This document shows, piece after piece, positions 8,283-15,846 of a DNA stretch of 27,514 nt (its first letter is position 1; each line of letters opens with the position of its first letter). Below the pieces are notes generated by a model. That model searched no databases. It was not told the origin of the DNA and saw only the letters and a list, made by a program, of their open reading frames with translations. The stretch comes from an uncultured Bacteroidales bacterium (GTDB lineage Bacteria > Bacteroidota > Bacteroidia > Bacteroidales > UBA3824). The stretch spans positions 1 to 27,514 of the forward strand of contig CALFIU010000102.1 in NCBI GenBank assembly GCA_937877455.1, given 5' to 3'. Made by a program: the position numbers and the translations under genes.

Positions 8283-8291
8283 GCAAAATTA
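8283..8291 (-). promoter_or_regulatory. -7 promoter element of the GH3/barrel/lipoprotein operon
   Basis: On the minus strand this reads TAATTTTGC, a full match to TAnnTTTGC. The -33 region about 20 bp further upstream is only T-rich, without a clear TTTG. Predicted leader of about 20 bases before the ATG at 8255. Confidence 0.5.
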
Positions 8292-8342
8292 CATATTTTT
8301 ACGGTGTAAAAAAATGTTTTGTAATAATTTAATGTCTATAAC

Positions 8343-9554
8343 TTAAAAGCCTCCCCATGCTAATCCGCAGCAATAGTCGTCGGTTAGTCCAACAAATTCA
8401 TAAAAAATTGTGCTGTTTTTTAGTAGATAAAATGTTGAGAAACTAAAATCCATATCGTTGGCTACGCAAACGCGGTATATGTCTTGTTCGCCACCGCACA
8501 TCGAAAGGCAGTTGGTTATAAACATGCTATTTTCTGGCATGGCATCTTGGTCGCCTGAAAAGGTGCTTTGGCGTTTGCCGTTTTTCCAAAGTGAAGTTAG
8601 TGATATTCCGTCGTTGAGTATGTCGGTGGTTTCTAAATAAATGTCGTTGTCAAGTATTGCAAAGTTGTCGTGAAATGGTTGGTAGTTTTGTCCGTTAATG
8701 CGTATGTATCCATTGTTGCGTTGATCTTCGGCAAAATACGCTATTGGTTGGTCGTTTTTATAAAGTTGTCCAATTGGCATTTGCATGTCATCATCAAAAA
8801 CGTATGCTATGCTGTAAATTTGGTTTTTAAGTGGCGCGAGGTTGTAAACATTGCCGCTTATTTTATAAAGTAATTTGTTGTTTTTGAATATTTTAGACTC
8901 ACCAACGCCATCGTCGTCTATATTGCTGCATACTGCATAAACATCGTTTGAATAGATGCTTATTAATTCGCCAGAGTAGTTTTGTTCGTTGAGTAAAGTG
9001 TCTATTGTTGATTCGTTTTGTATAATAACAACGGGTTGTTTGTCAAAGTCTTTTGAATACATGTTGCCTATTGCGTAAATTTTATTGTTGTCGTCAACAA
9101 AGAAGTCTGCAATTTTAAAATTTTTTGGATATTCAAATAACTTTGTTCCGTTGCAAAATATTTGAGCGGGAGATGTTGGTTGTTGAGTATTTTCGTCGCA
9201 AATTGTGGTTGTTGCCATGTAGGTTTTGCCATTTTTTGCTCTAATTTTTCTAATTGGTTGGTTACAATCGAAGTTGTATAGCAATTCTTTATTTTTATAG
9301 ACTTTACATTTTTTATTTTTTGGGCTATAAAATGCAGTGTAAATTGATTTGTCGTTTATTCTTTCAACGTTTGGTTTTGGGGTTTGTGCTGGTGGTTGTG
9401 TTATGTTTTGTTGCTCCTTGGATTGGTTTGTTGTTTGTTCTTGGTTTGTGGAATCAGAGTTGTTGGCGGAGTTACAACTCAAAATTAATGTCGCTGGCAA
9501 TGTTAATGCCAAGAATTTTTTTATAATGGTAACTATAAAAATGTTGGTTTTCAT
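8343..9554 (-). CDS. Predicted lipoprotein with propeller-like repeats
   Basis: The protein has 403 residues. The signal peptide ends LILSC with modified Cys27. Residues 28 to about 65 are a low-complexity linker rich in Asn, Gln, Thr and Pro that would hold the domain off the membrane. The rest consists of repeated short units, each with a strand such as KVYKNKELLYNF, KIFKNNKLLYKISGN, QLYKNDQPIAYF or SLWKNGKRQSTF, followed by NxIYxxx stretches, which suggests a beta-propeller of six or seven blades. No catalytic motif is seen and no named family is recognised. The ATG at 9554 is preferred over a start 48 bases upstream, because that longer frame would begin upstream of the predicted transcription start. 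It is alone in its transcription unit. Confidence 0.72.
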   Translation of the reverse strand: MKTNIFIVTIIKKFLALTLPATLILSCNSANNSDSTNQEQTTNQSKEQQNITQPPAQTPKPNVERINDKSIYTAFYSPKNKKCKVYKNKELLYNFDCNQPIRKIRAKNGKTYMATTTICDENTQQPTSPAQIFCNGTKLFEYPKNFKIADFFVDDNNKIYAIGNMYSKDFDKQPVVIIQNESTIDTLLNEQNYSGELISIYSNDVYAVCSNIDDDGVGESKIFKNNKLLYKISGNVYNLAPLKNQIYSIAYVFDDDMQMPIGQLYKNDQPIAYFAEDQRNNGYIRINGQNYQPFHDNFAILDNDIYLETTDILNDGISLTSLWKNGKRQSTFSGDQDAMPENSMFITNCLSMCGGEQDIYRVCVANDMDFSFSTFYLLKNSTIFYEFVGLTDDYCCGLAWGGF

Positions 9555-9583
9555 AATGTAATCATTGTTATTTACTTTTTTGT

Positions 9584-9616
9584 GCGAAATTAGAAAAAAC
9601 ATTCTAATACCACAAA
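9584..9616 (-). promoter_or_regulatory. Promoter of the propeller-like lipoprotein
   Basis: On the minus strand TTTG (9616-9613), a 20-bp spacer, and TAATTTCGC (9592-9584) give one mismatch to the consensus. The predicted transcript starts near 9577, about 23 bases before ATG 9554. Confidence 0.55.
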
Positions 9617-9704
9617 AATATTCCTTTGTAGTTAATATTTTTGTTATAGCAATTTGGTTTAAAATTAATTTATTAGCAATTGTTACTTATATTAATACTT
9701 TATG

Positions 9705-10868
9705 TTATAACAAGCCAGAATATATTTCGGTAAGTTTTTGTGCGGAATTTTTCCACGAGAATAGTTTTAATCGGTTGTTTTGATTTTCAATGAGTTTTTG
9801 TCGTTGTTGTGGTGTGTAGTTTAGAAAATTTGTCATTACTTCGTAAAAATCGTTTTTTTGTTCGTCCATTGTAAAATATATTGCGGCATCGCCAGCAATT
9901 TCTGGAAAACAACTTTTTTTGTTTAGCAATACAGGGCATTGTGCTTTGTAGGCTTCGAGAATTGGTATTCCGAAGCCTTCGTACAGCGAAGGAAATACTA
10001 AACATTGCGAATTGGCATATAGATTTTGCATTTCGCTACTATTCGCAAATATCCTTCCTACGCGATTTGTTATTCCAAGTTGTTGAAATAAAGCTATTTC
10101 TTGTTTAGAAAAGTCATTACTTGTACAAACAAGGCGCAAATCTTTATGTTCGGCTGCTATTTTTGCAAATTGCGTTACAAAAGGTGCAAAATTTTTATAG
10201 TTTTTGCGTGCGCCAACAAAAAGAATATAGCGACCTTCTACTATTGGTTTTGGGTTTGTAGTTGGTTCAGGATTTTCTGGTGCGCCGTGCCATACAACCG
10301 AAATTTTGCTTTCTGGTATTTTAAGAATGTCTATAATGTCGTTTTTGGTGTTTTGCGACACGGCTATTATGTGGGCTGCTTTTTGTGCAAGTTGTTTTTT
10401 TTGTGCAACTATCATTTTTCCGTCTAATCCAAAACAGTTTGGGTATAGTTCGTGAATCATGTCGTGAATAGTGATTACAAATGGAGTTTTGCCAATGTGG
10501 TTTAAAAAGTAGCCGCTGTAATATGTAGGATGAAAAACGTCGAATTTTCTGCTTTTTAGCAATTCAATGCAGTATTTACGGTTGCGGTGTCGCGATGAGA
10601 GTTTCATTTTAATCCCGCCTTTTGCATTGCGATAGAGGAATCCTCCGCCCGAAAATTTAAACTGCGACATTAGTCCTTTAAGGATTTTGGGTATTGGTTT
10701 TATTTTCGGGCAGAATTCCTTATTTATAAGATGTACATTTTCACATTCTTTTACTCCGACAGTAAAATTTACTGTTGAAGGCATGTTGTCGAGTAGTTGG
10801 GCAAAGCAATTAGATACTCCGCCATGTGTTTGATAAAAAAATGCTTGATAATCGTATAAAATGTTCAT
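9705..10868 (-). CDS. Glycosyltransferase family 4 (GT-B fold)
   Basis: The protein has 387 residues. The N-terminal domain begins MNILYDYQAF with an HGGVSN loop and continues with DVFHPTYYSGY and VITIHDMIHELYP, typical of GT4 enzymes. The C-terminal nucleotide-sugar-binding domain has ILFVGARKNYKNF and the family signature FPSLYEGFGIPILEA around residue 295, with the E-x7-E arrangement. Predicted role: retaining transfer of a sugar from a nucleotide sugar to a surface glycan at the inner face of the membrane; the exact sugar is unknown. It starts 18 bases after the stop of the M16 peptidase gene on the same strand, and no separate promoter is evident, so it is probably read from the peptidase promoter. 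Confidence 0.88.
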   Translation of the reverse strand: MNILYDYQAFFYQTHGGVSNCFAQLLDNMPSTVNFTVGVKECENVHLINKEFCPKIKPIPKILKGLMSQFKFSGGGFLYRNAKGGIKMKLSSRHRNRKYCIELLKSRKFDVFHPTYYSGYFLNHIGKTPFVITIHDMIHELYPNCFGLDGKMIVAQKKQLAQKAAHIIAVSQNTKNDIIDILKIPESKISVVWHGAPENPEPTTNPKPIVEGRYILFVGARKNYKNFAPFVTQFAKIAAEHKDLRLVCTSNDFSKQEIALFQQLGITNRVGRIFANSSEMQNLYANSQCLVFPSLYEGFGIPILEAYKAQCPVLLNKKSCFPEIAGDAAIYFTMDEQKNDFYEVMTNFLNYTPQQRQKLIENQNNRLKLFSWKNSAQKLTEIYSGLL

Positions 10869-10886
10869 CTTTAATATTAGTTTTTT

Positions 10887-13715
10887 TTATTCCGGCAACA
10901 TCATAACATTAACGTGGTTGTAGTTATTAAGTAGGTGTTGGCAATAGTTTTTGATGTCTTGTTCAGTTGTTGAATTTACAACTTCTACAAATTGAGAGTG
11001 TATATCTGTATTGTAAATATGCCAATCTTTTATCACTTCGAGCCAATAATTATTGTTTTTGAGGGTTTCTTGATAATGTTTAATAAAGTATTCCTTTGCT
11101 TTATCCAATAGAGAAACGTCAAATCCATCATTGGCAACGGTTTTTAAAATGCGATACATTATTTCTTGTGCCTCTTGTGCGTGTTCTGGTTTTACGGGGC
11201 ATGCAAATATTATTATATCGTCGCCTTTCCCTAATTGTTCAGAATGTCCAAATTGGCTGTATGCACCAGCGTTGTATGCTATGGATTTTTCTTCGCGTAT
11301 TTCGTTGAAAAACATTTCGCCAAGCACTTTTGCTGCCGATTGTGCTACAACAACGTTTTTGGCAGTAAAATCAGATTTTGTGTATAGGTAATCGTAGATT
11401 AGTGCTTGTGGGGTTTCCATTTTGCGAGTAAATATTAAGTCTTTTTTACCTTGATAAAATTCTTGTCGTCCTGCAACAAAAGTTGGATTTTTCTCTTTGT
11501 TTTTCTTAAAGTTGCCAATGTATTTACAAACCAGAGGTTTAAGTTTTTCTGTGTCGATGTTTCCAACAAAGAAATAAGTAAAAGATGCTGGGTTTTCGTA
11601 TAGTTTTTTGTACATAGAAAACATAGTGTTTTTGTCAAGTTTTTCTAAGTCGGCTGATGTTAACGACCTTTTACGTATGTTGTTGTTAAAAAGTGCGTTA
11701 ATTAGAGAATCGGAGAATACTGCTTGAGGATTTGCTGTTCGGTTTTTTATTGAGTTTTTTTGTTGTGTTACAAAAGCTTGGTAGTCGTTTTCGTCAGTAT
11801 TGACGTTTGTGAAATAGAGATATAGCATCTGTAACATTGTTTCCAAATCGTTTGGAGTGGTATGTCCAGAAAAACCTTGTACAGTATTTTGTAAATAAGG
11901 GCTTACATTACACTGACTACCTGCCAAATGTTTAGATAATTCGTTGAGGTTAAAGTTTCCAAGTCCTTGGTTATTAACCATGTTGCTACACAACTTAACA
12001 TTAGCAAGATTATTTTCATCTACATCAAAAATACTTGAACCTCCAAAACGTATGGCATCAAAAAGTATTTCATCATCTTTAAAATCAGTCTTTTTTATCA
12101 CCACTTTAGCACCGTTGGCAAGTGTCCAAATTTCGGTATCAAAGCCATCGCTATTGGTGATGATGTTTTTTATTTTTCCTAATGAAATGTTGTCTGTTAC
12201 TAATGGTTCGTTTTTGGTGTTATCCACGTATGCGGTAATGTTTTCAGCTACGGCTGCGTTAATTGCTTGTTGCATTTGGGTGGTGTTAATGTATGACGTA
12301 CCATCTTTTTCTGCCTGCATTATTAAAGCAACAAGATTTTTTCCGTCGTTTGTTATTATTTTTTGTGCAATGGCGTTTACCATCTGTAATGTAATAGTTG
12401 GCATAAATGCTTGAACATATTTATATTGCTGTTCTATTGATAGTAGGGGTTCATTGTCGAGAAAATTTCTTAGGCAACGGTTGATGTAAAATTTGTTGTC
12501 TTGTTTTGTTCTATTGCTAAAAAGTCGTTCCATAGAACTTACATATTCCGCCTTAGCGCGTTGAAGTTCGGTGTTTAAAAATCCATATTTTTTTATCCTT
12601 AGAGCTTCGCGCATAAGTGTTTGTAGACATTCTGCTTCTTTACCATCTTTTGCAACAGCTTGAAATTCAAATGCATCTTTGGTTTTTGAAACAAGGTAGT
12701 TTGATATGTCTGCTCCTGCTTGAACAAATGGAACATCGGGATTTTGCATTAGTTCGTTAAAGCGATCATCGGTCATTTGCGAAACAAGGCTTGTTACAAT
12801 GTCGATGAGAATGTAGTCGAGCGTGTTTTTTTGTTCAAAACTTACAGGATCGGTTTTAAACATTAGATAAACAAGGTTGCGGGTTTGTTCTTTGTCTTTT
12901 TCTGCAACAAAAATTGGTTTATCATTGTCGGGTACGGGATAAAATTGTCTTTTTGGTGCGTTGTCTGGTGTTTCAAAATTTCCGAAATATTTTTTTATTT
13001 TTTCTTCTATTTCTACTACATCAACATCGCCAACAACAATAATTCCTTGATGATGAGGATAATACCATGTTTTGTAGTAATCTTTAAGATCTTTGTACGG
13101 AAAATTATCCACAATATCCATTATGCCTATTGGCATACGGTGAGCATATTTGCTGTTTGGATAAAGACTTGGAAGTGAGCGTTCAAGCATTCTGTAATTT
13201 GCGCCAGTACGCATTCTCCATTCCGAATGGATTACTCCTCGTTCGTTGTCTATTTCTTTATTATCGAGAGTTAATCTGTGGCTCCAATCACTTAGGATTA
13301 TAAGGCAAGAATCAATAAGCCAAGAATTTTTGTTTGTTGGAACTTTGTCTATGTTATAAACGGTTTCGTCAAAACTTGTGTATGCGTTTAATTCTCCTCC
13401 AAAATTTACTCCATTTTCTTGTAGCATATCTATAATGCGTTTTTTGGGAAAGTTTTCTGTTCCGTTAAAAGCCATGTGTTCGAGAAAATGTGCAAGTCCG
13501 CGTTGATTGTCTTCTTCTTGCATACTACCCACTTGTTGGGCAATATAAAAACATGCTTGATTTTCAGGTTTTTCGTTGTGTCTAATGTAATAGGTAAGTC
13601 CGTTTGGCAATTTGCCAATTCGTGTGTAGGGATCGGTTGGACATTGCGTTGTTTCTTGCGAAAAACATACGCCAATGCTCATAACCAAAAATAAAACTAA
13701 GAATATTTTTTTCAT
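10887..13715 (-). CDS. Secreted M16-family zinc metallopeptidase (pitrilysin-like)
   Basis: The protein has 942 residues, the usual size of the two-unit (four-domain) single-chain M16 enzymes. A signal peptide ends GVCFSQ, so it is exported to the periplasm or outer membrane. The inverted zinc motif HFLEH is at 76-80, followed by NGT and FPKK. The third zinc ligand should be the Glu in EIDNERGVIHSEWR. The second half is the usual inactive partner unit without HxxEH. Known: the family cleaves peptides in an enclosed chamber. The start at 13715 (MKKIF) is chosen because a start 21 bases upstream overlaps the -7 element. It is divergent from the fumarase gene and followed closely by the glycosyltransferase gene. 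Confidence 0.9.
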   Translation of the reverse strand: MKKIFLVLFLVMSIGVCFSQETTQCPTDPYTRIGKLPNGLTYYIRHNEKPENQACFYIAQQVGSMQEEDNQRGLAHFLEHMAFNGTENFPKKRIIDMLQENGVNFGGELNAYTSFDETVYNIDKVPTNKNSWLIDSCLIILSDWSHRLTLDNKEIDNERGVIHSEWRMRTGANYRMLERSLPSLYPNSKYAHRMPIGIMDIVDNFPYKDLKDYYKTWYYPHHQGIIVVGDVDVVEIEEKIKKYFGNFETPDNAPKRQFYPVPDNDKPIFVAEKDKEQTRNLVYLMFKTDPVSFEQKNTLDYILIDIVTSLVSQMTDDRFNELMQNPDVPFVQAGADISNYLVSKTKDAFEFQAVAKDGKEAECLQTLMREALRIKKYGFLNTELQRAKAEYVSSMERLFSNRTKQDNKFYINRCLRNFLDNEPLLSIEQQYKYVQAFMPTITLQMVNAIAQKIITNDGKNLVALIMQAEKDGTSYINTTQMQQAINAAVAENITAYVDNTKNEPLVTDNISLGKIKNIITNSDGFDTEIWTLANGAKVVIKKTDFKDDEILFDAIRFGGSSIFDVDENNLANVKLCSNMVNNQGLGNFNLNELSKHLAGSQCNVSPYLQNTVQGFSGHTTPNDLETMLQMLYLYFTNVNTDENDYQAFVTQQKNSIKNRTANPQAVFSDSLINALFNNNIRKRSLTSADLEKLDKNTMFSMYKKLYENPASFTYFFVGNIDTEKLKPLVCKYIGNFKKNKEKNPTFVAGRQEFYQGKKDLIFTRKMETPQALIYDYLYTKSDFTAKNVVVAQSAAKVLGEMFFNEIREEKSIAYNAGAYSQFGHSEQLGKGDDIIIFACPVKPEHAQEAQEIMYRILKTVANDGFDVSLLDKAKEYFIKHYQETLKNNNYWLEVIKDWHIYNTDIHSQFVEVVNSTTEQDIKNYCQHLLNNYNHVNVMMLPE

Positions 13716-13732
13716 TTTTTTACTTATTTTTG

Positions 13733-13741
13733 GCAAAAGTA
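13733..13741 (-). promoter_or_regulatory. -7 promoter element of the M16 peptidase gene
   Basis: On the minus strand it reads TACTTTTGC, a match to TAnnTTTGC, about 17 bases upstream of ATG 13715. A -33 TTTG at standard spacing is not seen. It settles the choice of the downstream start codon. Confidence 0.5.
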
Positions 13742-13863
13742 AAAAAAATATAATAAAGTGGTTATTGTGTTGTTATTTTTGGTATTTTATAGTTAAAGAA
13801 ATTTGTTATCACTAACTTGGTTGTTGCTATAACTAACCCAGAAAAAATAATTTTTATTATAAC

Positions 13864-13895
13864 TTTTATGGTTTACAAAAAAAATATAAATTTGC
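13864..13895 (+). promoter_or_regulatory. Promoter of the class I fumarase gene
   Basis: TTTT at 13864-13867 (one mismatch), a 19-bp spacer, and TAAATTTGC at 13887-13895 fit the Bacteroidota consensus. The predicted leader is about 25 bases of A-rich sequence before ATG 13928. The 212-bp divergent region 13716-13927 otherwise holds only AT-rich sequence and the opposing M16 promoter. Confidence 0.6.
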
Positions 13896-13927
13896 AGACA
13901 TATTAACAAACAGTCAACATAAAAAAT

Positions 13928-15577
13928 ATGGCAAACATTCCAGATTTTAAGTACGCCCCAATGTTTCAGTTGGGCAAAGACGAAACAGAATATTATCTTC
14001 TTTCAAAAGAAGGCGTTTCGGTAAGCGAATTTGAAGGCAAACCAATACTAAAAGTATCGCCCGAGGCTCTCGAAAAACTTTCGCAACAGGCTTTTCACGA
14101 TGTATCATTTATGTTACGACGTTCTCATAACCAGCAAGTTGCAAAAATTCTTCGCGACCCAGAAGCCTCTGAAAACGACAAATACGTTGCTTTAACATTT
14201 TTGCGCAACGCCGAAGTATCGGTAAAAGGTCAACTTCCTCTTTGTCAAGATACAGGTACAGCCATTATCCATGGCGAAAAAGGTCAGCAAGTGTGGACAG
14301 GATTCTGCGACGAAGAATATCTTGCCAAAGGTGTTTACAACACATACACACAAGACAATCTACGCTACTCTCAAAACGCCCCTCTCTCGATGTATGAAGA
14401 GAAAAACACACGTTGCAACCTCCCCGCACAAATCGACATCGAAGCAACAGAAGGTATGGAATACAAATTTCTTATGGTAACAAAAGGCGGCGGTTCAGCA
14501 AACAAAACATACCTTTATCAAGAAACCAAAGCAAGAATCCAAAACCCCGGCACTCTTGTACCTTTCTTGGTAGAAAAAATGAAATCGCTTGGCACAGCGG
14601 CTTGTCCTCCTTACCATATTGCATTTGTAATTGGCGGAACGTCAGCCGAAAAGAACCTTCTTACCGTAAAACTCGCTTCAACACACTACTACGATTCGCT
14701 GCCTACAATAGGCGACGAAACAGGACGTGCTTTCCGCGATGTTGAACTCGAAAAAGAACTTCTTCAAGAGGCATACAAAATTGGTCTTGGCGCACAGTTC
14801 AGTGGAAAATATATGGCTCACGATGTTAGAGTAATACGTCTGCCAAGACATGGCGCAAGTTGTCCGATTGGTCTTGGAGTAAGTTGCTCTGCTGACAGAA
14901 ATATCAAAGCCAAAATCAATAAAGACGGTATTTGGATTGAAAAAATGGACGACAATCCAACCGAACTTATCCCCGAAGAACTTCGCAACGCTGGCGAAGG
15001 CAACGCCGTAAAAATCGACCTCGACCAACCAATGAGCGAAGTTTGTAAAATACTTACAAAATATCCCGTTGCAACACGTCTATCGCTCAACGGCACAATC
15101 ATCGTTGGACGCGATATTGCACATGCAAAACTCAAAGCAAGACTTGATGCAGGAGAAGACCTTCCGCAATACATGAAAGACCATCCGATTTACTACGCAG
15201 GACCTGCTAAAACTCCCGAAGGAATGCCTTGTGGCTCAATGGGTCCTACAACAGCAAACAGAATGGATCCGTATGTTGACGAGTTTCAAGACCATGGCGG
15301 CTCAATGATTATGCTTGCAAAAGGAAACAGAACCGAAGCCGTTACAAACGCTTGCAAAAAGCATGGCGGATTCTATCTCGGCTCTATCGGCGGACCGGCT
15401 GCTATTTTGGCTCAAAACAACATAAAATCAATAGAATGTGTTGAATATCCCGAACTTGGAATGGAAGCAATTTGGAAAATCAAAGTTCAAGATTTCCCTG
15501 CATTTATTTTGGTTGATGACAAAGGTAACGACTTTTTTAAACAACTGAAACCTTGTTCTGGTTGCACAATTATCTAA
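13928..15577 (+). CDS. fumA: Class I iron-sulfur fumarate hydratase (single chain)
   Basis: The enzyme reversibly hydrates fumarate to malate; in anaerobic Bacteroidota this usually runs towards fumarate in the reductive branch feeding fumarate reductase. It is a 549-residue single chain with the alpha part (to about 330) and the beta part fused, like E. coli FumA/FumB. The three [4Fe-4S] ligands are Cys106 (LPLCQDTGT), Cys226 (TAACPPYH) and Cys320 (LGVSCSADRN); their spacing agrees with characterised class I enzymes. Other conserved blocks are VTKGGGSANK, the beta-domain GRDIAHAKLKARLDAG, YYAGPAKTPEGMPCGSMGPTTANRMD and KGNR. Unlike its neighbours it uses many C- and A-ending codons (AAC, TAC, GGC), as expected for strong expression or different ancestry. 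It has its own promoter and a strong terminator. Confidence 0.95.
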   Translation: MANIPDFKYAPMFQLGKDETEYYLLSKEGVSVSEFEGKPILKVSPEALEKLSQQAFHDVSFMLRRSHNQQVAKILRDPEASENDKYVALTFLRNAEVSVKGQLPLCQDTGTAIIHGEKGQQVWTGFCDEEYLAKGVYNTYTQDNLRYSQNAPLSMYEEKNTRCNLPAQIDIEATEGMEYKFLMVTKGGGSANKTYLYQETKARIQNPGTLVPFLVEKMKSLGTAACPPYHIAFVIGGTSAEKNLLTVKLASTHYYDSLPTIGDETGRAFRDVELEKELLQEAYKIGLGAQFSGKYMAHDVRVIRLPRHGASCPIGLGVSCSADRNIKAKINKDGIWIEKMDDNPTELIPEELRNAGEGNAVKIDLDQPMSEVCKILTKYPVATRLSLNGTIIVGRDIAHAKLKARLDAGEDLPQYMKDHPIYYAGPAKTPEGMPCGSMGPTTANRMDPYVDEFQDHGGSMIMLAKGNRTEAVTNACKKHGGFYLGSIGGPAAILAQNNIKSIECVEYPELGMEAIWKIKVQDFPAFILVDDKGNDFFKQLKPCSGCTII

Positions 15578-15600
15578 TGTAACAGTTTAAGTAGATAAAT

Positions 15601-15637
15601 AAAAGGTTGTTTCCATTTTAGAGACAACCTTTTATTG
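15601..15637 (+). terminator. Strong intrinsic terminator after the fumarase gene
   Basis: A 13-bp stem (arms 15601-15613 and 15621-15633, with AAAAGGTTGT pairing with ACAACCTTTT, one G-U pair) encloses the 7-base loop CATTTTA and ends in a T-rich tail. It begins 23 bases after the fumarase stop. Confidence 0.85.
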
Positions 15638-15811
15638 TTTGTCAGAGTTTGTTAATTGTGTTATCAAATTATAATTTCTGATTTCTCAATTATTTAAGCA
15701 TGGTATAATTTTTTATTGCAAAAAAAGATTATTTAAAAATGAAGTTGGGTTAAACAATTGTTAAATAGTGTAAATCTAACAAATTTAGAAAAAAGTATTG
15801 CAAAAAAATAT

Positions 15812-15820
15812 TAATTTTGC
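15812..15820 (+). promoter_or_regulatory. -7 promoter element of the DUF5686 gene
   Basis: TAATTTTGC at 15812-15820 matches the consensus, 26 bases before ATG 15847. No TTTG is present at standard distance. The rest of the gap 15638-15811 is AT-rich with a short AACAATTGTT palindrome and no gene that I can see. Confidence 0.5.
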
Positions 15821-15846
15821 GCCGCACCAAATAACCAAAACGCGAT

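Noticed and set aside
11944..12414. Open frame of 156 codons on the + strand inside the M16 peptidase gene
   Set aside because: It lies wholly antisense to a well-supported peptidase gene, shows no family motif and has no promoter; typical shadow of A/C-rich coding on the other strand.
15745..15775. AACAATTGTT palindrome as an operator
   Set aside because: Only ten bases in AT-rich DNA, 70 bases or more upstream of the gene start, and with no second copy; likely chance.
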